Assembly: GCA_963965975.1 (NCBI GenBank)
Contig: OZ014413.1
Span: 2,490,001-2,554,000, forward strand
Reading direction: 5' to 3'
DNA: 64,000 bases
Origin: Xestospongia bergquistia
Taxonomy: Eukaryota > Porifera > Demospongiae > Haplosclerida > Petrosiidae
Below the pieces are notes generated by a model. That model made no database searches. It worked only from the letters and a program-made list of their open reading frames with translations, and was not told the origin of the DNA. Both the position numbers and the translations under genes were made by a program. Numbering within the stretch: position 1 is the first letter of the stretch; each line of letters opens with the position of its first letter. Of this stretch, positions 46,911-58,209 are shown in pieces.

Positions 46911-48344
46911 ATGAGTAGAATGTTTGCTAACAAAAACAGAATCCAATGTGTAAGCTACAGATCAGTATTGCTTCTAATACTCTGGTATCCTTTGATGTAT
47001 GCTCATAGAAATTTAGTTCGATACTTTGCAGCAACCACCTATATCATCAGTCATGTGGATGGTGACAAAAGTCATTCCATTTTCTTTGATATCGGATTTT
47101 GTCTATTTTTTTTCTTATTCTTTCTCTTTGGTCTACTTGCTGATGTAAGATTTGGTAGATATAAGACTATAATTACTGGTATACATTTATGTTTTCTGTC
47201 TTGGATAGTTTTTGGGATTGCTGCTATAGTTAAGAGTTATAGCAATTTTGAAGTGCCTTTTATGATACTCTATGTTGTTGGATACATTATAGAAATGATT
47301 GGATATAGTAGTTTTTTGTCTAATATCATCCAATTTAGCATCGATCAAATACTGAGTGCTTCAACTGACAAACTCAGTGCCATCATCTATTGGGACTTAG
47401 TGAGTATACAGATTGTGTATGTCATTATTGAAATTGGACAATGTTCAATCAAACAGTTCATTATTGTGTCTTACATCATGTCAGGTATATTTTTGACCAT
47501 AGTCATTTTTAGTAATTGTCTTTTTAAACACTGGTTAGACACTACACCTCATATTATCAATTCTATCAAACTGATTGTGAATGTAATGAAATATGCAGTT
47601 AAGAACAAATACCCTAAAAATCGTAGTGCTTTGACATACTGGGAGGAGGATTACCCTTCAAGATTAGACTTGGGTAAAGAAAAATATGGTGGACCTTTTA
47701 CAGAAGAACAAGTGGAGAATGTAAAAACATTGCAACGACTGATACCATTATTAATTTGCATAGTTGGTTATTCTTGTGGACATGGAATAAGATATAGTAG
47801 TTTTTCTAACCTAAATCAACAATCTCAACTTCTACCTTGCTTTGTGCATAACAATTCAATACATTCAGTGGTAGCTGTATTTCTAATTCTACTTTATCTT
47901 TTAATAATACATCCTTTCTTCAATAAATGTATTCCAAGTATGCTTAAGAGAATAGCTTTGGGGATGGTATTTATATTATTAACTCTACTTTACTATGTCA
48001 TCATGTTTGCTAGTAAACAACATTTTCAATTAAATACAACATCTTATTATGCTGTTCTTGTTCCACAAATTTTGAGTGGAATATCATTTGCTTTGATTTT
48101 TCCAACATCCTTAGAATTCACCCTAGCTCAGTCTCCACATGAAATGAGAGGATTCATGATTGGACTTTGGTATGCTGCATTTGGTCTTGGATATGTCATT
48201 AGTATTAATGGAAAATACCCTTTTCATTGCACTGAAGACATTATTTGCCAAAGTATTTATTACTATATATTTAAAACTGCTGTTATTGCTATCATGCTCA
48301 TTGTCTTTATAATATTAGCCAAACGTTACAAATTACGAGTGTGA
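46911..48344 (+). CDS. POT/SLC15-like transporter, subfamily A2 (copy 2), C-terminal tail lost
   Basis: 477 residues from the ATG at 46911 (MSRMFANKNRIQC). All twelve hydrophobic segments are kept, as are FGLLADVRFGRYKTI, FSIDQ, LTYWEEDYPSRLDLGKEKYG, FTEEQVENVKT and EFTLAQSPHEMRG. It stops at a TGA (48342-48344) where sister genes have CGA in YKLRVR|ENEVN. The next 33 codons after the stop remain in frame and undamaged to a TAA at 48444-48446 (EEHYERYFEQEVEYKREIEL), so the nonsense change is recent. The protein could still insert in membranes but would lack the acidic cytosolic tail shared by every other intact member. It may be a young pseudogene, a truncated functional form or a polymorphic allele. 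Confidence 0.75.
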   Translation: MSRMFANKNRIQCVSYRSVLLLILWYPLMYAHRNLVRYFAATTYIISHVDGDKSHSIFFDIGFCLFFFLFFLFGLLADVRFGRYKTIITGIHLCFLSWIVFGIAAIVKSYSNFEVPFMILYVVGYIIEMIGYSSFLSNIIQFSIDQILSASTDKLSAIIYWDLVSIQIVYVIIEIGQCSIKQFIIVSYIMSGIFLTIVIFSNCLFKHWLDTTPHIINSIKLIVNVMKYAVKNKYPKNRSALTYWEEDYPSRLDLGKEKYGGPFTEEQVENVKTLQRLIPLLICIVGYSCGHGIRYSSFSNLNQQSQLLPCFVHNNSIHSVVAVFLILLYLLIIHPFFNKCIPSMLKRIALGMVFILLTLLYYVIMFASKQHFQLNTTSYYAVLVPQILSGISFALIFPTSLEFTLAQSPHEMRGFMIGLWYAAFGLGYVISINGKYPFHCTEDIICQSIYYYIFKTAVIAIMLIVFIILAKRYKLRV

Positions 48345-49324
48345 GAAAATGAAGTCAACATAAATCTGATTGCTGAGGAACATTATGAGAGGTATTTTGA
48401 ACAGGAAGTTGAATACAAGAGAGAAATTGAACTGTTAATAGATTAACTTGATTTCACAAACACCAAAAAAAGTTATGTGTTTTTAGAACTAATTAGATAT
48501 TAAAATCATAATTGTATAATTAATATTTCAATGTTAATAAGATTTGGAAATTTATCAATAAAGTGACATAAAGAGGCTGCAATATGATTTTTTAAATTCA
48601 AGTAGAGTATAACGTCTGTTTAAAAATGGGTAATAGCTGTTTTTAATGTTACAGTAGCAATAAATGTGATAAAGATAAGTTCATATAATGTAGAGTGAAC
48701 AGCACTATTAAAATCTAATAACAATAAGTACAGCATCCTCTAATTGTGATTCCTTGTGTTTTAACTGAAGAATTCTATTCATAAACTTCAACTAATATTA
48801 GATGTGCCATATACCAAAATCCATACATAGACTTGTATAAATGTGCAAACAAAAAACAAACAACTGAAATATCTATTGTGACAAATAATATGAAATTCAT
48901 TATTTTATCAGACAATAAGATGAAAAGTGATGGTAAAGATTTGACGAGATAAACATTATTGATGTACATATTTCCTTTGTTTTGAAATAATTGTTAGTTA
49001 TGCTGTCATTGTTAATAGTTATTCAGCATTATAGCTATCAATTGTCTTGCTGTCTTAAAATAATTTGGTTTTAAATCTATCATCTAATTCAATTTCTTCA
49101 CTTGATCGAGGCATCAGCTTTTGGGATTCTGTAAGTATCACAACATTATTGTCATTAATACTGCTAGGCAATGTCTGCTTACATGCAGATATCCATAGAG
49201 TCAGTATATATGAAAATAGTATTCTATCACAAAATTTAAGCTCAATGTGGATTATGCATTCATTTTATTATAACCTTTTTAACTATATTATTTGATTAAG
49301 ATCAGTAAACAAATTTCATTAGAT
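48345..49324. other. Untranslated A2 tail and spacer
   Basis: 48345-48446 is the former tail of the preceding gene. The rest parallels 10838-11744 and 31999-32889. No gene. Confidence 0.6.
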
Positions 49325-49966
49325 GGAATAGCTTATTTAGCCTGAATCAACAACCTCAACTTCTACCTTGCATTCAACAATTTGATACATTTACTAGTGG
49401 GTGTATTTCTAATTCTACTTTATATTTTGATAATATATCCTTTCTTCAACAAATGTATTCCAAGTATTCTTAAGAGAATAGCTATGGGGATGGTATTTAC
49501 ATTATTAACTCCACTTTAATATGTCATCATGTTTGTTAGTAAAGAACAATTAAATACACATCTTATCATCCTGTTCCTGTTCTTCAAATTTTGAGTGGTA
49601 TATTGTTTGCTTTGATTTTTTCAACATCCTTAGAATTCACCATAATTCAGTCTCCACATAAAATGAGAGGGTTGAATTGTAGTATGCTGCTTTTGGTCTG
49701 GCATATGCTATTATAATAAATGGAAAATACCCATTTAACTGTCAGTAAGATAATACCTGTTAAAACAGCTACTATTACATTTTTATAAGTGTTCTTGTTA
49801 CTACCATATTTATTGTGTTAATTTGTTCCTGGTACAAGCTAAATATTACAAGTTATGAGTTATAGAAAATAAAGTGAACAGATATGTAATAGCTGAGGAT
49901 CATTATGAGAGATATTTTGAACAGGAAGTTGAATATAGGAGAGAAATGGAACTGTCAACAAATTAA
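49325..49966 (+). pseudogene. Subfamily A2' transporter, 3' half
   Basis: Same content as 32890-33514: CTTCTACCTTGCATTCAAC loop, TAAGAGAATAGCTATGGGG, AACATCCTTAGAATTCACCA, a deletion in ATGAGAGGGTTGAATTG, and tail GAACAGGAAGTTGAATATAG ending in TAA at 49964-49966. Several frameshifts. Unlike the sister copies it keeps the undamaged TCCTTAGAATTC. Confidence 0.8.
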
Positions 49967-52061
49967 CTTCATTTGATATAAACAAAAATTCTAATTATGT
50001 GGTTTTTAAATAATTAAAATCATAAATGCATTATTAATAATTATAATATTTTATAATTATATGGATATGGCAAATAATTTTACACATATTTGAATATTAT
50101 GTAATTAGCATTCAAGAAGACAAACTTGGTCAGTATTGATAAAATCATTTAATAGAAAGCTCAGCTAAGAAACAATGCTAGGAATTTGTTCATTAATAAC
50201 ATTGGGTAATAGTTAGAGAGCTTGTGTAGTGTCCTATAAAAACTTTAAAAATGCATTTGTTAGCTCTTTTCATATAGACATTCTTGTTGCTATCAAGCAT
50301 CTATTACATTATTACAGGTAACAATAATATATTTGAACCCCTTCACTTAATAATAATAATATATTACTTTGGTTTCTCCAGTAAAAGTCATAATTATGGT
50401 GGCAAGTATTTACAAAAAATAATATAACCATTTTCTTAAAATTTAATGTTACAAATACAGATATAGAAATCATATTAACATTGACAGTGCATCTAGCTCC
50501 TGGTAACAATTAACTTATAATATAAATATAATGTAAGTCATTAGATACTGTGGTTTTTAATCTAATAAGTCCAATTTAATAGTGATCTATAAAGTACTAT
50601 CATTTACAATATGCCATTATTATTTTTATTACAGAGTTTGACTAATTTAGCTAATAAATTTTGTAATTATTTCATACCTGTAGTAGCCATTAACAGCAGT
50701 ATCATTACAAAAATTTATTTGATGAATGGATGACAACATGTCTGTCCCTACTTTTACAGACAATACTTCTGTCCAAATAAAATTGCCTCAACATTTTATT
50801 AACAGTATTGCTGAATATTGTGTTATTGAACATTAATTAAGATGGTACATGTACAAAAGAGAGTTGCAATGACTTTTACGTACATGAATGAAGACTGAGG
50901 GAACGGTCAGACCACAAGCTGCCCATGCACGTGTTGTGGAAGGCGGGATTACAATAAAATTATAATAATTAGTTATTAATAGATCCACCCACGTGCCAAA
51001 TGTGCAAAATTAATGTTATTGCTTAATATTTCTTTTTTGAAAACAAGTGGTCATGGACTAATGTTCCATTAAAAGTAGATTCATTTAAAGTAAACACAAT
51101 TGCTGGCGTAATCAACGACAAGAAGAGTCATTAAGTCTGAATCAGTCATACATCTGGCAATTAATTAAAGGTCTAATATTCCAATCTCAATTTAAATATG
51201 TACAGTACAATTAAAGAAAAGGTAGTTTTATATTAACAAGCTTATAAATTACTATGTTTCACTTGATATGTGATATATTATTATAGGTTTGTGTATGTTC
51301 ATGATACACTTTAAGTTATATTTTAAACAAACAGGATATTTTATCACTAATTTCAATATACATAGATGTTGTAATATTATTATATAATTATCATTATGTA
51401 TATTTTGGATGGTTATATAAACATAACATTTTCCTTTTGGCTGTTGACTATTAAAGCAATGCCAAATTTAGGAATAACTATAATATTATAATTAACATTG
51501 CTAATAATACAATATTGCATATAAAATCTTATACATATTATTGAAACTAATTGTACAAAACATCAAATATTATAGCTAAACAATGTATGAGGTAAATAAT
51601 CATTAATCGTTTTAAAAAGTTGCTGCCAATATTTGTTCAGTTGTTTGTAAAACTATTGTAAGGATTAATTTTTATATCTGAATAATACATAATACTATTA
51701 ATTTAACAAACTAACGTCATGAGAACAGTTGACATTGAATTGCATGAGTATATTGTTCATGCTCAAATCATAACATTTTTGAGATTACATTATATACATT
51801 ATGTCCATTGTAACAATTTTGATAACTTCAGTTCATTATTACTTTTTTATTGCATTTATGAAAAAAAGTCATGTAATGTATTTGTTTAATTTAGAGCTAA
51901 CTTAAACTACAACCCTTTAAACAACCCTTTAAACAACATGGAGTGATATATTAATAACATATAATGGTTAACTTGCTATAAATACAATATTAATATGCTC
52001 CTCCCCCACTAAATTAGCTGTTATAATCAGGACAAACAAGTAATTGTCATTTTGGCGAAGC
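49967..52061. other. Upstream spacer of A1 copy 4
   Basis: Parallels 33515-35465 closely. Contains the E-box block copy 3 and the GAAAAGGTAGTTTTAT possible splice donor at about 51213. No gene. The leader just before the ATG (CTCCCCCACTAAATTAGCTG) is related to that of the other A1 genes. Confidence 0.6.
50885..51000. promoter_or_regulatory. Conserved E-box block (copy 3), upstream of an intact A1 gene
   Basis: Two CACGTG sites (50928-50933, 50990-50995) with CCACAAGCTGCCC and GTTGTGGAAGGCGGGATT, about 1.1 kb before the ATG at 52062. Possible distal promoter or first non-coding exon. Confidence 0.4.
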
Positions 52062-53630
52062 ATGAAGATATCAAAACCTGTTGTGTCAATTATAAAGTTT
52101 CAACATGTCAGTTATCGGTCTGCAATGCTGATTCTCTGGGATGCCTTGATGTATGCTCACCTACATTCTTTAGAAAACATTGGAGCAATCATTTACACAA
52201 ATGGCTATAATCAGCTTGAAAGTTATCATGATATTGTTCACGATATAGGTTCTTGTGTTTTTTTCTTATTATTTCCTCTCTTTGGTCTACTTGCTGATGT
52301 AAAGACAGGTAGATATAAGACAATTATTTCTGCTGTTTATTTCTCATTTGTATCTTGGATAATAGCAGGCCTAGCTATTATTCTTAAGGCATACTTTAAT
52401 TTTGAGTTACCATTTATGATTCTGTTAGGGCTAAGTTTTTGTATTCAACTTATTGGGTACTGTAGCTTTCGGTCCAATATTGTTCAGTTCAATATTGATC
52501 AATCAATAGGAGCTTCAGCTGATGAACTAAGTGCTATTGTTTATTGGGACTCTATGAGTATACCAACAGTGATCCTTGTTAGTGAAATTGTACAATGTTT
52601 AATCGAAGAAAAGCAGTTTCTAATCGTGTGCTATGTATTATCAGGTGTAGCTGTGTCAACAGTCATTATCACCAACTTTCTTTTTAAGCACTGGCTGGAT
52701 ACTATACCACAAATTACCAATCCTGTCAAACTGATTGCTAAAGTACTCAACTATGCAAGAAAGAATAAGTATGCAAAGAATCGTAGTGCCTTGACTTACT
52801 GGGAGGATGACTATCCGTCACAAATAGATTTAGGTAAAGAGAAATATGGTGGACCTTTCTCAGAGGAGGAGGTAGAGGATGTAAAAACAGTGTTTAGAAT
52901 TATGCCACTTTTTATTAGTATTGTGGGTATGTACAGTGTTGAATTTAGCTCATTGCATAGTAGAAACTATGATCTGGATTCCAGTGCTTGTTTTGTCTCC
53001 CATTCTTTAATTAAAAATGTCATTTTTGTAATTGTCATATTTCTTCATTTAAAGATTGCACATCTGTGTGTCTATAAATTCATTCCAAGTATGTTGAGAA
53101 GAATTGGTCTGGGGCTAGGATTTGTTTTATCAACAACATTGTATTATGTTATCATCATCTTAGCTTATAAAGTGCATTTAAATATTAATCTAAAATCATA
53201 CAAAGTTCTGGTCACTCCACAGGTCTTGTTTGGAATATCGTATGGGTTGATTTTTCCAACATCCTTAGAGTTCACAATAGCCCAGTCTCCACATAAAATG
53301 AGAGGATTTATGGTTGGTATGTGGCATGCAGCATTTGGAGTTGGTTATGCTATTAATCAGTTTAGTAAATATGCGTTTGACTGTAAAGGTGACAATATCT
53401 GTCAAAATCTTTACTATTATATTTTAAAGAGTGTTGTTATTTTGATCATACTTATAGGTTTTGTAATACTAGCTAAATGTTACAAATTACGAGTGAGACA
53501 AAATGAAGTCAATATACATTGGATAACTGAGGAACATTATGAGAGGTATATAGAACAAGAAGTTGAGTACAGAAAAGAAATGGGTTTATCACTTGACTCA
53601 ACAACTGAAGTCAATGAAAGTAATGACTGA
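52062..53630 (+). CDS. POT/SLC15-like 12-TM transporter, subfamily A1 (copy 4)
   Basis: 522 residues from the ATG at 52062 (MKISKPVVSIIKFQH); an upstream TTG in frame was rejected. The longest member. Two regions are distinctive: the TM1-TM2 loop (LENIGAIIYTNGYNQLESYH) and the TM7-TM8 loop (SSLHSRNYDLDSSACFVSHS). The core between them (FGLLADVKTGRYKTI through FSEEEVEDVKT) is almost the same as in the other A1 copies. Motifs FNIDQ, EFTIAQSPHKMRG and tail YKLRVRQNEVN (Gln where others have Glu) are present, with a Ser/Thr/Glu-rich end (DSTTEVNESND). Followed about 930 bp later by the only intact B gene. Confidence 0.87.
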   Translation: MKISKPVVSIIKFQHVSYRSAMLILWDALMYAHLHSLENIGAIIYTNGYNQLESYHDIVHDIGSCVFFLLFPLFGLLADVKTGRYKTIISAVYFSFVSWIIAGLAIILKAYFNFELPFMILLGLSFCIQLIGYCSFRSNIVQFNIDQSIGASADELSAIVYWDSMSIPTVILVSEIVQCLIEEKQFLIVCYVLSGVAVSTVIITNFLFKHWLDTIPQITNPVKLIAKVLNYARKNKYAKNRSALTYWEDDYPSQIDLGKEKYGGPFSEEEVEDVKTVFRIMPLFISIVGMYSVEFSSLHSRNYDLDSSACFVSHSLIKNVIFVIVIFLHLKIAHLCVYKFIPSMLRRIGLGLGFVLSTTLYYVIIILAYKVHLNINLKSYKVLVTPQVLFGISYGLIFPTSLEFTIAQSPHKMRGFMVGMWHAAFGVGYAINQFSKYAFDCKGDNICQNLYYYILKSVVILIILIGFVILAKCYKLRVRQNEVNIHWITEEHYERYIEQEVEYRKEMGLSLDSTTEVNESND

Positions 53631-54560
53631 TGTTGTTGGTTTGTGACTACTATTCAATTACTATGATGTTGATATTTAGTTTATTGATGTATATTCTTCA
53701 GAAAAGAACATTGAATTATACTTTAAATCAAAGACTATTACTACTAATTTATGTTATTTTTCTATTGCTAAATTATGTAATGAGCTTGATCATTTTGTAA
53801 ATTTGTGGTAGTCTAAAGAAGAATGAGAAACATTGTTTTGAATATTAACACTGCTATTTAATTTCTTTTTAAGGTGTTCATAATTATACCTATACCTCCT
53901 TCTGATTACTACCATGAACAGGTATACAATCAAAAATTAGTGTTACAGTACTATTTTTACAATAATAACATTTCTTCTTTGGCAAATTTCAACTTGAAGG
54001 ATAATGAACAAGTAACCTGTTTTGTATGGCCTTAACACAAAAACCCTGTCCTTGTATTAAAGTATTAAAATAGTAAATATTTAAATTATTAAAATACAAG
54101 CTATAAATTGGAAGATTATCTTAAACCCATTCTACATAACACGTTCATTTCAGCAATAGGAACAGGATTTTATAAATTGATTCTAGTGAAAATGTAATTT
54201 GTAAGTAATCATATTGGCATGCTAAAGGCTTTTAATAACAACAAACTGATGTCATTGGATAAGGTTTGTTGCCCAGGTCAACATATTAATATATCATAAA
54301 ATAATCAGTACATATTAATACATTATAAAATACTTCTATAGATGACCTTTGAGTAGGAACTATCACTATCGATGTCAATCATCATAGATATCACAACTTA
54401 ATTCCCAAATATCAAACACTACATTGTTATACACTAAAAGCTCTGTATTATATATATCAAAAGTTGACAATAATATTCAGATGTCTTCTTTATAAGCAGT
54501 TACAGTATTATCTCTAATATAGTCAGGAAGAGTGAAAGAATTAAGTATAATATATCATCC
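53631..54560. other. Spacer between A1 copy 4 and the intact B gene
   Basis: No gene. The A1 3' flank is recognisable for under 100 bp; the rest has no copy noticed in the window. The ~40 bp before the ATG (AGTCAGGAAGAGTGAAAGAA) are shared with the B pseudogenes. Confidence 0.45.
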
Positions 54561-56072
54561 ATGAAATGGTTTCAACTTTTTAGCTCTCGATCAATAATAC
54601 TTGTTATTATCTGGAACGTCTTAATAAATATCCATATGTACTTATGTCTGCCAATTAGAGCCATTGACAGGAATTCTGGACTGGACATTATATTGGATAT
54701 TGAATATGTCCTACTATTTCTCTCATTTCCACTTTTTGGTCTTTTAGCAGATATAAAGACAGGTAGATATTTAACAATAGTCACTGGTGTGCACCTGATA
54801 TTTCTGTCTTGGATAGTTGGTGGTTTAGCTTTAATTGTTAGTTTTACTCTTAACTTAAAACCACTTTATATATTATTGCAATCATTAAGTCTATTTTTTG
54901 GCTTCATTGGATATTGCTGTTTTGAATCAAACATCGTCCAATTTAATATTGATCAAGCTGTAGGAGCTTCAGCTGATGAACTAAGTGCTATTATATATTG
55001 GCACTTTTTGGCTGCACCAATAATTTGTGGTTTTATTAAAATTGGGCAATGTCTAATAAATAGGCAAGATTTTTTTGCTGTGTCTTATGTGATGTCAGGT
55101 GTAGCTGTATCTACAGTCATTGTCAGTGACTATCTCTTTAAACACTGGCTAGATACTGCACATCACATTACTAATCCTATCAAGGTGATTGTTAAAGTAC
55201 TCAACTATGCTAGAAAGAACAAGTATCCCAGGAATCGTAGTGCCTTGACCTATTGGGAGGAGGATTATCCTTCACGACTGGATATAGGCAAAGAAAGATA
55301 TGGTGGACCTTTTTCAGAGGAGCAAGTAGAAAATGTCAAAACAACTTTGCGTTTAATTACATTGTTTATTTGCATCATTGGTGCTGTATATGCCAATGAT
55401 ATTGGATGGAGAAGCTACTTTTATCCTGTTGACAAAGATACTGTAACACACTTCATTTCCTGTTTCGTGTTGAATAATTCACTGACTTACGTAGTAACAG
55501 CTGTTCTACTACTCCTTTATCAACTTGTTATATATCCATGTTGTCATAAGTACATTCCTGGTATGTTAAAACGAGTTAGGTTAGGATTGATATTTGCAGT
55601 ATCTACTCCAATTAGCCATCTGATTATGTTACTCATAAAGGAACATTTCAACATAGATAGTGGTATATATGAATATATTATACCACAAACTTTGAGTGCA
55701 ATATATTATATTTTAATTATCCCTACATTAATTGAGTTCATGATGGCTCAGTCTCCACAAGAAATGAGAGGATTTATGATTGGGTTATCATATACTGCAA
55801 CAGGATTGGGTTTTGCAATTAATATTGTTTATGAACATTTATTCCGGTGTAAAGCAGTTCATTGTCAAAAAGTTAACTTTTATCTATTCAAAAGTCTGAT
55901 TGTTTTTATAATCTTTATTGTGTTCCTGATATTAGCTAAGTACTACAAGTTACGTGTGAGAGAGAATGAAGTTAACATACATGTAATAGTTGAGGAACAT
56001 TATGAGAGATATATTGAACAGGAAGTGGAATACAGGAGGGAAATGGGACTTTCCTTTCAATCAACACCTTGA
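54561..56072 (+). CDS. POT/SLC15-like 12-TM transporter, subfamily B (only intact copy)
   Basis: 503 residues from the ATG at 54561 (MKWFQLFSSRSIILV), intronless. TM1 comes almost at once, so the N-terminus is shorter than in A1/A2. POT-type motifs: FGLLADIKTGRYLTI after TM2, FNIDQAVGASADELSAIIYW, central loop LTYWEEDYPSRLDIGKERYG and FSEEQVENVKT, EFMMAQSPQEMRG near TM10 and the tail YKLRVRENEVN with EQEVEYRREMGL. The TM7-TM8 loop (YANDIGWRSYFYPVDKDTV) is subfamily-specific, as is CCHKYIPGMLKR. No E-x-x-E-R near TM1. All other B copies in the window are broken, so this may be the sole source of B function here. The pseudogene at 61980-63338 shares its 3' half. Confidence 0.87.
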   Translation: MKWFQLFSSRSIILVIIWNVLINIHMYLCLPIRAIDRNSGLDIILDIEYVLLFLSFPLFGLLADIKTGRYLTIVTGVHLIFLSWIVGGLALIVSFTLNLKPLYILLQSLSLFFGFIGYCCFESNIVQFNIDQAVGASADELSAIIYWHFLAAPIICGFIKIGQCLINRQDFFAVSYVMSGVAVSTVIVSDYLFKHWLDTAHHITNPIKVIVKVLNYARKNKYPRNRSALTYWEEDYPSRLDIGKERYGGPFSEEQVENVKTTLRLITLFICIIGAVYANDIGWRSYFYPVDKDTVTHFISCFVLNNSLTYVVTAVLLLLYQLVIYPCCHKYIPGMLKRVRLGLIFAVSTPISHLIMLLIKEHFNIDSGIYEYIIPQTLSAIYYILIIPTLIEFMMAQSPQEMRGFMIGLSYTATGLGFAINIVYEHLFRCKAVHCQKVNFYLFKSLIVFIIFIVFLILAKYYKLRVRENEVNIHVIVEEHYERYIEQEVEYRREMGLSFQSTP

Positions 56073-56502
56073 TATTAAGAGCATTGAATTTTTGTTTTCA
56101 TTTTAGTTATGAATATATGTTCAATTGTCGCTATATATGTTATATAAAATACAAGTACTTGTTTATTCAAAAATCACGTCTTTTAGACTATCATTATATG
56201 GTTTTTTAAATTTAATGGTTAATTTGCAGTACAACTCATAAAAGAGGTAAAAAGGTACAAATCACAATGATTATTTATTTCCACTTGTCTTTGGGTTCTA
56301 AGCCTGTTATAAGTAATATTTTGTATCATATTATTAGCAAGAAAATGAATAGTCTGTATATAATTTCAAGTAGCAGCAGAAACTTGTAATTGTTAAAAGA
56401 TGGTATACGAGTCATAACCATTATACACAATTTTATACTATAAAGAAATGCCATCCCTAAACCTCATTAAAAGTAAAGCATAAGCATATAATACACTAAA
56501 GT

Positions 56503-56571
<69 letters not shown>

Positions 56572-57445
56572 CATATAGTTCAGTCTATATATCATGTAAA
56601 TGATCAACCACATAGGACATTGAGATTTGGAGTTGGTGTTTTGGAAGTTGCCATTATACGTGGTTGGAAGTCAGCATAATGGGTATGAATTGAATTGTCT
56701 ACCTATTCACTGATGAGAATAGTCATTCAATTATCTAGTCAAAATAATGTAATAAAAGAAAAGGTAATTTTATAGTGACAAGCTTGTGTATTATTATGAC
56801 TCACTTTAAGTATATATCATTGATTATTTCATATTGTGTATGTCAATGGAACTGAAAGTTTATTTTAGCTCATACCTTAAACAAACAGAGGATATTATTA
56901 ATTTATTATTAATTTCAATATATGTAGTTGTTATGTAGTTGTTATATTATTTTGTAATTATTATTATGTATACTTTGTAGAAACAAAATAATTTACTGTT
57001 TGGCAGTTGATCATATTAACTCTATTCAATATTACTAATGTTACAATATTTTATATGAAATCATTTTACACATTATCAAATTCTGTTACATAAGCTCATT
57101 GTACAAAACGTCCATGTACATACAGCCAATAACTACAGAGCAGTTCAAATTTTAGATATTTTTTATGTATACAAATTACAAACTCATAATAATATCTAAG
57201 ATATTATTATACAAAGCAGTAAAGGAGACATATTAATGTGTAACATTAAAACAGTGGTTATAATGACATTATATACACTATATATAAGAGCATATAGTAG
57301 GATTTTTTGCTATCTCAGATTTCAAATAAATGTTCTTTAAATTTACTTTAAACCCTCAGACAAATATAGAGATCATTTGATAATGCCCTGGTTTCAGTAT
57401 GTTATATCTATAAATAGTAATAAAATACTTCTCCACTAATTAAAT
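56073..57445. other. Spacer with an orphan A1 5' flank
   Basis: No gene. The first ~510 bp parallel 63339-63834. From about 56450 it matches A1 upstream DNA (compare 35510-36180) up to the CTCCACTAATTAAAT leader at about 57430, then joins a B 3' fragment instead of an A1 gene. Contains a long (TA)n tract at 56505-56567. Confidence 0.6.
56505..56567. repeat. (TA)n microsatellite
   Basis: About 63 bp of uninterrupted TA repeats in the A1-type flank; the paralogous site at 35573-35586 has only a short run. Confidence 0.95.
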
Positions 57446-57811
57446 TTGACACATATCTCTTATTTCTATTATTTCAGCATTTTTGAATACACAATAGCTC
57501 AGTCTCTACAATAAATAGAAGGATTTGTGATTGGGTTATATACAATGACAGGATTTGTTTTTGCTGCCCAATATATTCTAGGAAATACTCTTTTTGATAT
57601 GAGAGACAAGTACATTGTCAAGATATTTTTATTTATTCAATAATGTAATTTTTTATAATCTTCATTGTGTTAAGTGTTAAAAGTTACAAGTGAAAGAGAG
57701 TGAAGTCATAGTACACATAACAGCTGAGGAACATTATAAAAGATACATTGACAGGAACAAGAGCATAAGAGGGAAATTGGACTATCTCTTGAATCAACAA
57801 ACTGACATTAA
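57446..57811 (+). pseudogene. Subfamily B transporter, 3' fragment
   Basis: Starts at TM10 (TATCTCTTATTTCTATTATT) with FEYTIAQS then an in-frame stop (CTACAATAAATAG). It continues through degraded TM11-12 to GAGAGTGAAGTCATAGTACA and a damaged tail. Resembles 43190-43577 joined to 43620-43800. Confidence 0.8.
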
Positions 57812-58152
57812 TTGCATTGATTTTATGTTTTGTTGTTTACGTCAGTTAGTATACCTGTTACATGCAAGTTGATATGGCATCATTTAATGTTTTATTGTAG
57901 TTAAATATACATTTTTAATTATCCTGTTCTATATAAAACAATACTAGGATAACCCATTTTCAACAATACTATAAGTTGGGACTAGTATGTAATATATCAA
58001 AATTTAAATGTTGTACATAGATCTCTTAAATGACAAAACCTAGTCAGCATTACTAATATAGTGATATTATTGTTATTGCTAAGTTAGATCAGTTAAAAAA
58101 GCTGACAAATGTATTTACACTTTGACACACACATATGTACACAAATGACACA

Positions 58153-58209
<57 letters not shown>

